From DASXKD01 sp963762735 (lineage in GTDB: Bacteria > Actinomycetota > Actinomycetes > Streptosporangiales > Streptosporangiaceae), in contig CAVXMG010000024.1 in NCBI GenBank assembly GCA_963762735.1, positions 62,001 through 126,000 of the forward strand: a stretch of 64,000 bases of DNA, in the 5' to 3' direction. Made by a program: the position numbers and the translations under genes. This document shows, in pieces, positions 54,054 to 62,130 of this stretch. How positions within the stretch are numbered: the stretch's first letter is position 1; each line of letters opens with the position of its first letter. Below the pieces are notes generated by a model. It did not search any database and was not told where the DNA came from. It worked only from the letters and a program-made list of their open reading frames with translations.

Positions 54054-55009
54054 GAGCTCACGTACCTAACTCGGGGGTCCAGCACCGCGTAGGCGACATC
54101 CGCCAGCAGCGACCCGACCACTGTTGCCAGCGCCACCACCACGGTAAAGCCCAGAAGCGTCGGATAGTCCTGCTTGAGCGCCGATTGGTAGAACAGATAC
54201 CCCATGCCGGGATAGTTGAAGACCGACTCGGTGATCAGCGCGCCCGCGAGGATCCCGGGCAGGCTCAGCCCGAGCAGGGTCGCGATCGGGATCAGCGAGT
54301 TGCGCAGCACGTGTTTCATCAGCACCCGCCGCTCGCTGGCCCCCTTCGCCCGCGCGGTGCGGACGTAGTCCTCGGTGAGGTTGTCCAGCACCGAGGAGCG
54401 CATGTACCTGCTGAACAGCGCGATGGTCACCAGCGCCAGGGTCGCGATCGGCAGGATCAGCGCGCTGAAGTCCGTGAAGATCGCACCCACGCCCTCACCC
54501 TGCGGGCCCTCCGGGGGCAGGATGGGGAACTTGATGGCGAAGATCAGGATCGCGACGATCCCGATCAGGAAGGCCGGGGTCGCGTAGAAGATCGTGGAGA
54601 ACGCGTTGAACGCGTGGTCGGTCAGCTTGTTGCGGCGAACCGCCTGTATGACCCCGATCGGGATCGCGAGGACCAGCGCCAGGATCGTGGAGACCCCGAC
54701 CAGCACGATGGTCTTGGGCAGCCGGGTGGCCAGCAGCGAGGCGACGCTCTGGTTGAGCGTCCAGGAGTACCCGAGGTTGCCCCGGGCGAGATGACCCAGC
54801 CACAGGAAGTACTGCCGGTACCACGGGAGGTTGAACCCGTACTCGGCATTGAAGAGCTTGATGGCTGCCGGGTCGCGGTAGACGCCGGGGCCCATGACCG
54901 CCACGGCCACGTTGCCGGGGATCAGCCGCAGCAGCGCGAACGTGATCATCGTGACGATGAGCAGTACCACGATCGACTGGAGCACCCGGCGGACGAAGAA
55001 GGCTACCAA
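54050..55009 (-). CDS. oligopeptide ABC importer permease (DppB type)
   Basis: TTG 55009 has AAAGGGG six bases upstream and yields a 319-residue protein, exactly the length of its copy at 46279. The N-terminus aligns with that copy (VAFFVRRVLQSIVVLLIVTMITFALLRLIPGNVA). Conserved blocks include YGFNLPWYRQYFLWLGHLARGNLGYSWTLNQSV and the EAA loop LTEDYVRTARAKGASERRVLMKHVLRNSL, and the gene ends in YAVLDPRVRYVSS. It is the first permease of the importer operon; the DppC gene follows with a 4-base overlap and the binding-protein gene precedes it by 94 bases. Confidence 0.85.
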   Translation of the reverse strand: MVAFFVRRVLQSIVVLLIVTMITFALLRLIPGNVAVAVMGPGVYRDPAAIKLFNAEYGFNLPWYRQYFLWLGHLARGNLGYSWTLNQSVASLLATRLPKTIVLVGVSTILALVLAIPIGVIQAVRRNKLTDHAFNAFSTIFYATPAFLIGIVAILIFAIKFPILPPEGPQGEGVGAIFTDFSALILPIATLALVTIALFSRYMRSSVLDNLTEDYVRTARAKGASERRVLMKHVLRNSLIPIATLLGLSLPGILAGALITESVFNYPGMGYLFYQSALKQDYPTLLGFTVVVALATVVGSLLADVAYAVLDPRVRYVSS

Positions 55010-55103
55010 CGCTGGCCCCTTTCCGGTCCCCGCCTGTGGCGCCGGGGTGACCGGCGCCACAGGCGAGACCTAGCACCTGACCGCGAGGGTCATGTGCCAG
55101 ACA

Positions 55104-56936
55104 TTACTTCACGAAATACCAGTATTCGGGAGTGATGTTGAGCGTCGGGCTCTGCGGCGTTACTCCCTTTAGATTGTTGGCGATCTCGGTCAGGCTGTAC
55201 ACACCGTTCGGCTGCCACATGACCGGCAGTTGCGCGCTCAGGTAGTTCTGCCAGGTGTACATGGCCTGTGGGTCGTTGCTGGTGAGCGTGGTGTTGATGT
55301 AGTTGTCGTTGGTCTTGCTGCAGTACCCGCCGGAGTTCGCGATCGCGCCGCACATGAACAGCGTCTCGCCGGTCGGTGAGTAGTCCGGGGCGAACGACCA
55401 GCCGCCGCCCCAGTTGGCCAGGTCCCAGTTGCACGGGATCTTGGCAACCTTGCAGTTACCCGCGGCCAGGGCAGTGACCTGGTTGAACGGCTTGGGCTGC
55501 AGGTTGATCTTGATCCCGACCAGGGAGGCGTTGGACTGCAGCTGCTGCATCTCCTGGGTGACCCATTGCGTCCCGGTGGCGTAGGGCAGGTTGAACTGCA
55601 GGCCCTGGCCCTGCTTGACGCCCGGGCCGCACAGGCTCGGGTTGGTGCAGGTGCTCACGCCGTTGGGGGTGATCTTCCAGCCGTGGCTGGACAGCAGGGT
55701 CTTGGCCTTCGTGGGGTTGTAGGGGAACGGGTTGGTCGTCTTGAGCTGCGGCGAGATAAACGGGGTGTCCGGGGTCAGCCCGACCGGCCCGGGGGTCAGC
55801 GTGCCGTAACCGCGCAGCGGGCCCTTGATGACGGACTCCTGGTTGAGCAGGTAGGCCAGGGCCTGGCGGAAGTAGAGCTGGTTGATGATCGGGCCGTTGC
55901 CGGTGCTGCTCTGGAAGTTCATCACGAAGTAGTTGATGCCCCAGATGTACAGCGGCGCCAGGGTGTAGCCCTGCAGCGGGTTCTGCCCGGCCGTCAGCGG
56001 GCTCGACCCGGCCGGCTTGGCGATGGCGTCCTGCGACGGCAGGTAGCCCACGTCGATCTTCTGGCCACCGGCGGCCGGTGAGCGCAGCACGTTGTACTCG
56101 GCCGAGTCCGCGGTGAACGGCACCTCCTGGAACTGCGAGAGGCTCGGCTTGACTGGCCCGGAGTACTTCGGGTTGGGGACGAACGTCACATGCCCGTCGG
56201 CGTTGAACGCGGACAGCTTCCACGGGCCGTCCACGACCGACCACAGCGGCGAGGACACATACGTGGTCAGCGACTTGGCCTGCTGGTCCAGGTACTTGTA
56301 CACCGCCGCGCAGTCGCTCACCTTGGTGGCGCAATTCGATGGGCCGGACGCGGTCTTGTCCCACGCCGGCGGCATCGGGGTGATCTGCGACAGGTCGTTG
56401 TAGAGGAACCAGCTGTGCGAGTAGGCCTTGTTCGTGGTCATCTGCAGCTCGGTCGGGGAGACCACCTTGTAACTCGTCACGAAGGAGGACGGGAACCCGC
56501 TGTAGGCGCCCCAGTCGGTCGGCCCGACGGCCTTGAGCATGTTCAGCCAGAACACCACGTCGGTGGCGGTGACCGGGGTCCCGTCGGACCACATGTAGTG
56601 CTTGAGCGTGATCGTGGCCGTGTTCCCCGACCAGGTCGGCTCGTTCGCCAGGCTCAGCGTCGGGTTTATCAGGGGCTTCGACCCGTTGCCGAACCAGTAC
56701 AGCGGCCGGTACATCTGCTGGGAGAAGGTGTTCAGGTTGTAGACGCTGATGTAGGCGCTGCTGGTCATCGGGAAGATGTAGTTCGGCGTGGTCGATGGGG
56801 GCAGTGCATACACCGCCGTGCCGCCCTTGACCTTGGTGCCGGTCGTCGTGCCCGAGGTGGTACTGGTGCTACTGCTGCTGCAACCAGCGGCGACGAGCGC
56901 CAGCGCGACAACGCTGCCGCCTACCGCCATGGTCAT
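55104..56936 (-). CDS. oligopeptide ABC importer substrate-binding lipoprotein (SBP family 5)
   Basis: ATG 56936 gives MTMAVGGSVVALALVAAGCSSSS: a lipoprotein signal with lipobox LVAAGC, so the protein is tethered outside the membrane. The 610-residue body is family 5: GGTAVYALPPSTTPNYIFPM, QQMYRPLYWFGNGSKPLINPTLSLANEPTW, YMWSDGTPVTATDVVFWLNMLKA, FRQALAYLLNQESVIKGPLRGYGTLTPGPVGLTPD and NPTKAKTLLSSHGW. It has many Cys pairs in loops (CATKVSDC, CTNPSLC, CKVAKIPC). It captures peptides or similar ligands and delivers them to the permeases. The upstream frame stays open to 57113, so a longer N-terminus is formally possible. Confidence 0.85.
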   Translation of the reverse strand: MTMAVGGSVVALALVAAGCSSSSTSTTSGTTTGTKVKGGTAVYALPPSTTPNYIFPMTSSAYISVYNLNTFSQQMYRPLYWFGNGSKPLINPTLSLANEPTWSGNTATITLKHYMWSDGTPVTATDVVFWLNMLKAVGPTDWGAYSGFPSSFVTSYKVVSPTELQMTTNKAYSHSWFLYNDLSQITPMPPAWDKTASGPSNCATKVSDCAAVYKYLDQQAKSLTTYVSSPLWSVVDGPWKLSAFNADGHVTFVPNPKYSGPVKPSLSQFQEVPFTADSAEYNVLRSPAAGGQKIDVGYLPSQDAIAKPAGSSPLTAGQNPLQGYTLAPLYIWGINYFVMNFQSSTGNGPIINQLYFRQALAYLLNQESVIKGPLRGYGTLTPGPVGLTPDTPFISPQLKTTNPFPYNPTKAKTLLSSHGWKITPNGVSTCTNPSLCGPGVKQGQGLQFNLPYATGTQWVTQEMQQLQSNASLVGIKINLQPKPFNQVTALAAGNCKVAKIPCNWDLANWGGGWSFAPDYSPTGETLFMCGAIANSGGYCSKTNDNYINTTLTSNDPQAMYTWQNYLSAQLPVMWQPNGVYSLTEIANNLKGVTPQSPTLNITPEYWYFVK

Positions 56937-57544
56937 CCGGCCGCGGAGCCTCCTGGCTCTGCGGCTTGCTTTGCTTCTGTGGGGCTGGCCCCATGGTCGC
57001 GGCTCCTTCTTACACAGGGAGCCGCCAGGCGCATCGTTGCGCCGGCGTGCTCCGACTAGAAAAGGCGTCCCATTGATCATGGTGCACCGGGGGCCAGATA
57101 CGGCCCACGGCAACCTGCAGGGCGGGCCGGACTGGACACCTGATCACGCTGGCGCCCAGCACTGCCCGTGGCAGCATTGCGTATTGCACCTTGCCGTGCT
57201 CCTGACCACGACGATCACGATGTAGGACGGCCACTCCGCACTTCGTCCGCCCCAAGGGGAGCTGACACCGGGAGTCATTCCGGAGAGGTCCCGTACGGCT
57301 GCTGCGGAGTACGCAACTTAAACCTAGGAACGCTCCACAGTTGCCTAATAGACCCGGGCTTCAACAGTTTCGGAATCGTGACGTAACCGTTACCGCCCAG
57401 GCCATAGAGCCGTATGGTGCCAAACGATCCTTTAAGTGATTAGCCGGCTACAAATTGTGTGCGGGAATTCGAGCCTGAAGTAGCGCCAGAACGGCGTGCC
57501 TGGACCGGGGGGGCGGTGACTGGGGCTGGGCTGGGGCGCGCGCT
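56937..57544. other. 608-base non-coding region upstream of the peptide importer
   Basis: No convincing gene is seen. The region is A+T-richer than its surroundings from about 57290 to 57470 and contains the near-palindrome GTAAC-C-GTTAC (57383-57393). It probably carries the promoter and leader of the importer operon on the minus strand. Confidence 0.4.
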
Positions 57545-57790
57545 TTAGGGGAGGTCGAACTCGCCGTCTTTGACGCCCAGGGTGAACGCTTCCCATTCCT
57601 CGGGGGTGAACGCGAGTACCGGGCCGTCCGGCTTCTTGGCGTCGCGCATCAGGTACAGCTTTTCGGCGTCCGCCTTGTGCGGCCAACGGGAAGTGTCGGT
57701 GGTGACCGTCACTTCGACGCAGTACCGCCCGGTGCCGCAATAACTGGCCCGGCGCCAGGCGGGAGCGCCTGCTTGATTGGGTGTCAGCAC
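57545..57790 (-). CDS. DUF397 protein without its usual regulator
   Basis: The 81-residue protein matches DUF397: WRRASYCGTGRYCVEVTV at the N-terminal half, LMRDAKKPDGPVLAFTPEEWEAFTLGVKDGEFDLP at the end, where the usual pattern is (V)RDSKDPDGPVLxFxxxEWxAFxxGVKxGEFD. DUF397 proteins of actinobacteria are normally encoded beside a helix-turn-helix (XRE) regulator, with which some of them act as antitoxin-like or developmental partners. No XRE gene is adjacent here, so this one is an orphan. It is followed by the divergent importer region. Confidence 0.85.
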   Translation of the reverse strand: MLTPNQAGAPAWRRASYCGTGRYCVEVTVTTDTSRWPHKADAEKLYLMRDAKKPDGPVLAFTPEEWEAFTLGVKDGEFDLP

Positions 57791-57860
57791 CCCACCAGGC
57801 TACTCGTCGCCGCACGTGAAAGGCGCCAGAGCGGCCCGCGCCCGGTGCTCCGCCGCGGCC

Positions 57861-58631
57861 TCAGGAGCCAGGCCTGCCGCGCGCCGGGCGGCCCCACCCC
57901 CGGACCACCGGACGCTGGCGCTCATCGCGGGCCAGGCGCTGTAGTTCCTCGTCGGGATTGTCGCCGGCCGACAGCCAGGTGAGCAGGGTGACGAAGACGA
58001 CCGGCACGAAGCAGAAGGCCGATACCGCCCAGACCAGCCCGACCGTGATCTGCTGGTCGGCGACCGCGCTCAGCGCGCCGCCCGCCGGATCGTAGCCGTG
58101 GAACACCGGGTGGTTGGACAGCCCGAGCGCGTAGGCGACCACCCAGGCAGACCACATGGCCAGCGCCGCGACGGCCGCCCGGTGCGGCTTGGGCAGCCGG
58201 GGCGACAGCGGGGGCGAGGAAACCAGTTCCAGCCAGAGCCCGGTACCGGCGGCCAGCAACGTGACCAGTTCCGGGAGCACGAGCACGGGGTGGCTGGCCA
58301 GCGCGTCCATCACCGGTGGCACCCGCCAGGCGACGGTGACGGCGATGAACACCACCAGGAAGGCGCCCGCGCGCACGAACGAGGTCTGCCGCCGCCGCGC
58401 GGCGGCCAGCCGGTCCACCGGCCCGGACAGGTGCAGCAGCCGCCACGGCGCGCCCAGCACGATCAGCGCGGGCGCCACCATGGCGAACACCACGAACTGC
58501 GCGGACTCGGCGACGACGTACCGGCGGGCGAGCCCCTCGACGGCCAGGCCGGCCACGATCAGGGCCGCTCCGGCCGCGGCGAGCCAGAGCCTGTCGGGTG
58601 CCACCGGTGGCGGGGCAGCCTGTCGTGTCAT
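57861..58631 (-). CDS. cytochrome c oxidase assembly protein (CtaG/Caa3 family)
   Basis: ATG 58631 gives a 256-residue integral membrane protein with about seven helices. Family features are FVVFAMVAPALIVLGAPWRLL, the HPVLVLPELVTLLAAGTGLWLELVSSPPLSPRLPKPHRAAVAALAMWSAWVVAYALGLSNHPVFHGY stretch with conserved His and Trp residues, and QQITVGLVWAVSAFCFVPVVFVTLLTWL near the C-terminus. CtaG-family proteins are needed to insert copper into cytochrome oxidase. The gene has no neighbours of the respiratory chain here. A longer start at 58685 is possible, but residues 1-18 of that form look unstructured. Confidence 0.8.
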   Translation of the reverse strand: MTRQAAPPPVAPDRLWLAAAGAALIVAGLAVEGLARRYVVAESAQFVVFAMVAPALIVLGAPWRLLHLSGPVDRLAAARRRQTSFVRAGAFLVVFIAVTVAWRVPPVMDALASHPVLVLPELVTLLAAGTGLWLELVSSPPLSPRLPKPHRAAVAALAMWSAWVVAYALGLSNHPVFHGYDPAGGALSAVADQQITVGLVWAVSAFCFVPVVFVTLLTWLSAGDNPDEELQRLARDERQRPVVRGWGRPARGRPGS

Positions 58632-58806
58632 GTGAGTCTCCCGAGCCGCCGCGCGCAGGCCCGCGGCGGATGTGCCTGCCGCCATGATCGCTGATTGGGG
58701 CCATGCTCGGGGTGCCGGGAGGAGAAGTCTTTTAGGTTAGTAGGGGCGTGAATGTGACATCGAGGCCCGCAAGCCCGCCTAGGGGCACCAAATCCACATT
58801 CATGGC

Positions 58807-59583
58807 CTAGTAGCCCGGGTCGCCGAACCTGGCGGCCAGTGCGCGGAAGGCGCCCGGCGCCGTGCCGTGCAGCCAGGCCGGGAACCGCAGCCACCCCGGT
58901 ACGTACACCACCGCCCGCTCATGCTCCAGCGCGGACACGATCGCCGCGGCCACCCGCCCGGCCGGGATGGGCGCGGGGCGGGTGCGGCCGTACGGCGTCC
59001 CGCGCCGGCTGAAGAACGGCGTGTCGATCACCCCGGGCACGATCACGCTCACCGTCACCCCGTGGCCCCGCACCTCGTAGGCCAGGCTCTCCGCGAACGC
59101 GGCCAGGCCGGCCTTGGTGGCCGCGTAGACCGCCTCGCCGCGCACGCCGGTGACCCCGGCGATCGAGGACACGAAGGCCACACCGCCACGGCCGCGCTCG
59201 GCCATGCCCGGCACGAGCAGCCTGGTCAGTTCGATGGGCGCGGCCAGGTTGACGGTGGCCAGTTCGGTGACCTTCGCCGCCGGGATCTCGCCGACGGGCC
59301 CGGCCCAGCCCAGGCCGGCGTTGTTGACCAGGATGTCGATGCCGCCGCGGGCGGCCGCCGGGGCTGCGAGCGCCTGCTCCGCCAGGCCCGCGGCGCCGCC
59401 AGGAGCGGCGAGGTCACCGCCGAGCGCGGTGCCGCCGGTCCGCGCCGCCACCTCGGCCAGGCGTGCCTCGTCCCGCCCGCTGAGCAGCAGGCTGGCCCCG
59501 GCCGTGGCGAGCGCCGCGGCGGTGGCAGCCCCGATCCCCGACGAGGCACCGGTTACCAGCGCCACCGCGCCATTGAGCCGCAT
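58807..59583 (-). CDS. short-chain dehydrogenase/reductase
   Basis: This 258-residue classical SDR shows the Rossmann motif TGASSGIG (residues 12-19), NNAGLGWAG, the catalytic Ser region FVSSIAGVTG, the YAATKAG catalytic Tyr-x-x-x-Lys and VIVPGVIDTPFF after it. It uses NAD(P)(H) to reduce or oxidise a carbonyl/hydroxyl. The C-terminal extension (VYVPGWLRFPAWLHGTAPGAFRALAARF) is common in SDRs acting on lipid-like substrates. It is alone on its strand between the CtaG and CBS genes, with 87 bases to the latter. The substrate is not predictable. Confidence 0.85.
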   Translation of the reverse strand: MRLNGAVALVTGASSGIGAATAAALATAGASLLLSGRDEARLAEVAARTGGTALGGDLAAPGGAAGLAEQALAAPAAARGGIDILVNNAGLGWAGPVGEIPAAKVTELATVNLAAPIELTRLLVPGMAERGRGGVAFVSSIAGVTGVRGEAVYAATKAGLAAFAESLAYEVRGHGVTVSVIVPGVIDTPFFSRRGTPYGRTRPAPIPAGRVAAAIVSALEHERAVVYVPGWLRFPAWLHGTAPGAFRALAARFGDPGY

Positions 59584-59670
59584 GGCGCCTCACTTTCGCG
59601 CACCGCTGCGGTCGTGGCAAGGACCGGGCCGGTGCCGCGGTGGGCCGCCTTGTGCGGGAACGCGCGGGGC

Positions 59671-60069
59671 TCAGGTGCGGGCCGGGGCCCGCTCATCCGC
59701 CTCTGACCAGCAGCGGACGATGTCGCGCATGGACAGCAGGCCCGTCACCTCGGAGCCGTCAAGGACCACGAGGTGCCGGAAACCGGACTTGACCATGATC
59801 GCCGCCGCCTGCTCCAGGGTCCAGTCCGGGGAGGCGAACACGACGTCCGCGGTGCGGTGCGCCGCGGCCAGTTCGGTGTCCGGGTCCTGGCCGGCGCCGA
59901 TGGAGTCGAGGATGTCGCGCTCGGTGAGGATGCCCACCCCCGGGTGCTCGGGGTCGGTCACCACGGCGGCGCCGACCCGCCGGGCGGACATGAGGCGCGC
60001 GGCTTGTCTGAGGGTATGCGCGGGGCCGATCGTCACGACCAGCTTGGTCATCCCGTCGCGTACCTGCAT
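59671..60069 (-). CDS. paired CBS-domain protein
   Basis: This 132-residue protein consists of two CBS motifs: VRDGMTKLVVTIGPAHTLRQAARLMSARRVGAAVVTDPEHPGVGILTERDILDSI and ADVVFASPDWTLEQAAAIMVKSGFRHLVVLDGSEVTGLLSMRDIVRCW. Both have the (G)(I/L)(L/I)(T/S)xRD end. Paired CBS domains bind adenine nucleotides and act as energy-sensing switches; stand-alone ones regulate partner enzymes or channels. The protein is on the same strand as hisN, which ends 187 bases downstream in coordinate terms (60256), and may be transcribed separately. Confidence 0.82.
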   Translation of the reverse strand: MQVRDGMTKLVVTIGPAHTLRQAARLMSARRVGAAVVTDPEHPGVGILTERDILDSIGAGQDPDTELAAAHRTADVVFASPDWTLEQAAAIMVKSGFRHLVVLDGSEVTGLLSMRDIVRCWSEADERAPART

Positions 60070-60255
60070 CTGGCATCACTCCCCGAGCTTGCCGTCGTGG
60101 GCGATGCCTGGCCCTTGCCCGCGCCGCCAGGGGCCAAGCGCTTGTGCCTTTGTGACTTCACCTACAGCATGGGCGATGCCTGCTCGCAGGGCAACCCCCG
60201 CAGGGGGTTTCCGGGCCGGCTCCCGGGAGCCCGCTACCAGGGTGTTTGGTACGGC

Positions 60256-61047
60256 TTAGGCCGATGTGCCGTTGAGCAGGCCGAGTGCCTCGGCGTGCAG
60301 CAGGCCGTTGGTGGACACCGCGCTGCCGCCGTCCGGCGTGCGCCTGCCTGACAGGTCGGTGAACTTGCCGCCGGCCTCCTCGACGATCACCAGGAGCGCC
60401 GCCAGGTCCCACAGCGACACCTCGGGCTCGGCACAGACGTCGACCGCCCCCTCGGCGACCAGCATGTGGGACCAGAAGTCGCCGTAGGCGCGGGTGCGCC
60501 AGACCGTGCGGCCGAGGTCGAGGAGCCCGCCGAGGCGGCCCTGCGCCTCCCAGTCGGACAGGCTGGAATACGACAGCGACGCGTCCGGCATCTTGGCCAC
60601 CGCCGAGACCCGGCAGCGGGTCGCCTTGGTGAGGCTGCGGCCGCACCAGGCGCCACCGTCGCGCGCCGCCCACCACCGGCGGCCGAGCGCGGGCGCGGAC
60701 ACCACGCCGACCACGACCTCGTCGCCGTCCATCAGGCCGATCAGGGTGGCCCACACAGGGACGCCGCGCACGTAGTTCATGGTCGCGTCGATCGGGTCGA
60801 TGACCCAGCAGCGCGGCCCGGACCCGGACCGGCCGAACTCCTCGCCGAGCACGGAGTCCCTGGGCCGTGACCGGCGCAGCACGTTGCGCAGCGACTCCTC
60901 GACCGCGTGGTCGGCGTCGGTGACCGGCGTCAGGTCGGGTTTGGACTCGACGCGCAGGTCGAGCGCCCGGAACCGGCGCGAGGCGATGTCGTCCGCCGAG
61001 TCCGCGAGGACATGGGCGAACCGCAGGTCGTCGTCATAACCCGCCAT
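60256..61047 (-). CDS. hisN: histidinol-phosphatase / inositol-monophosphatase family (HisN)
   Basis: ATG 61047 gives MAGYDDDLRFAHVLADSADDIASRRFRALDLRVESKPDLTPVTDADHAVEESLR. The metal-binding motifs of the inositol monophosphatase superfamily are LGEEFG (the ExE-like site) and WVIDPIDATMNYVRGVPVWATLIGLM (the DPIDGT-like motif, here DPIDAT), with LWDLAALLVIVEEAGGKFTDLSG near the C-terminus. Actinobacterial HisN catalyses the penultimate step of histidine synthesis. The gene follows rsgA and aroA on the same strand, the order seen in Streptomyces, which supports the symbol. A three-codon longer start (61056) is possible. Confidence 0.85.
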   Translation of the reverse strand: MAGYDDDLRFAHVLADSADDIASRRFRALDLRVESKPDLTPVTDADHAVEESLRNVLRRSRPRDSVLGEEFGRSGSGPRCWVIDPIDATMNYVRGVPVWATLIGLMDGDEVVVGVVSAPALGRRWWAARDGGAWCGRSLTKATRCRVSAVAKMPDASLSYSSLSDWEAQGRLGGLLDLGRTVWRTRAYGDFWSHMLVAEGAVDVCAEPEVSLWDLAALLVIVEEAGGKFTDLSGRRTPDGGSAVSTNGLLHAEALGLLNGTSA

Positions 61048-61095
61048 GGCGCGCAACGGTACCGCCTCGGTGCCATCCCTGGCGATGCCGCACCC

Positions 61096-62130
61096 CTACC
61101 ACGCCTCTGCGCTGTCGCGGCTGCGCAGCAGTCGCCGCAGCGAATCCAGCCGTGCGGCCAGGCGCGGATCGCCGCCCTGGTCGTGTACCCAGTCGTCCAG
61201 AGCACATTCCGGCTGGTCGTGATCGCAGCCGGGCGGGCACGCGGCCGCGCCGGGGGCCAGGTCGGTGAACGCGCGCACCACCCGGTCCGGCGCGACATGG
61301 CCGAGCCCGAACCCACGCAGCCCGGGCGTGTCGATGATCCAGCCGCCGCCGGGCAGCGCCAGGGCCACCGCGGAGGAGGACGTGTGCCGCCCGCGCCCGG
61401 TCACCGTGTTGACCGTGCCGACCGCCCGGTCGGCGTCCGGGATCAGGGCGTTGACCAGCGTGGACTTACCCACTCCCGACTGGCCGATGAGCACGCTGAT
61501 ACGGCCGTCGAGATACTGGCGCAGCGGGGCGAGCTGGGCCGCTTCCAGCGGCCGGCCGAGCACCACGTGGCTGATGCCCAGCGGCGCGTAGGCGTGCAGC
61601 AGTTCGTCGGCGCTGGCGAGGTCGGCCTTGGTCAGGCAGAGCAGCGGGCGCAGCCCCGCGTCGTAGGCGGCCACCAGGCAGCGGTCGATGAACCGTGGCC
61701 GGGGCGGCGGGTCGGCCAGCGCGCAGACGATGCCCATCTGGTCGGCGTTGGCCACGATGACCCGCTCGACCGGGTCGGTGTCGTCCGCCGAGCGGCGCAG
61801 CGCGGTCGTCCGCGGGGCCACCCGGACGACGCGGGCGAGCGTGCCGGGCGCGCCGGAGGTGTCTCCGATCAGCGCCACCCGGTCACCGACGACCACGCCG
61901 CGGTGGCCCAGTTCCCTGGCCGACATCGCGGTGACCATGCGGTCGCCGACAAGCACGCCGTATCTGCCCCGGTCGACCGAGGCGACGAAGCCCTCCACCG
62001 CGTCCTCGTGCGCGGGCCTGCGCCGGGTGCGCGGGCGGGAGCCCCGCCCCGGCCGCACCCGGACGTCGTCCTCGTCCAGGTCCTGCCTCGCCCGCGGAGT
62101 CAGGGCACCTGCTCCAGCATCGATGCCCAC
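61096..62130 (-). CDS. rsgA: ribosome small-subunit-dependent GTPase A (RsgA)
   Basis: This 344-residue protein has an OB-fold N-terminal region (GFVASVDRGRYGVLVGDRMVTAMSARELGHRGVVVGDRVAL). It is followed by the circularly permuted GTPase: G4 LTKADL, then G1 IGQSGVGKSTLVNAL, G2 TGRGRHTSSS and G3 DTPGLRGFGL. The C-terminal zinc-binding motif is CPPGCDHDQPEC. RsgA checks maturation of the 30S ribosomal subunit. GTG 62130 overlaps the end of aroA by 31 bases, so the genes are translationally coupled. The first 40 residues are Arg/Asp-rich, as in other actinobacteria. Confidence 0.9.
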   Translation of the reverse strand: MGIDAGAGALTPRARQDLDEDDVRVRPGRGSRPRTRRRPAHEDAVEGFVASVDRGRYGVLVGDRMVTAMSARELGHRGVVVGDRVALIGDTSGAPGTLARVVRVAPRTTALRRSADDTDPVERVIVANADQMGIVCALADPPPRPRFIDRCLVAAYDAGLRPLLCLTKADLASADELLHAYAPLGISHVVLGRPLEAAQLAPLRQYLDGRISVLIGQSGVGKSTLVNALIPDADRAVGTVNTVTGRGRHTSSSAVALALPGGGWIIDTPGLRGFGLGHVAPDRVVRAFTDLAPGAAACPPGCDHDQPECALDDWVHDQGGDPRLAARLDSLRRLLRSRDSAEAW

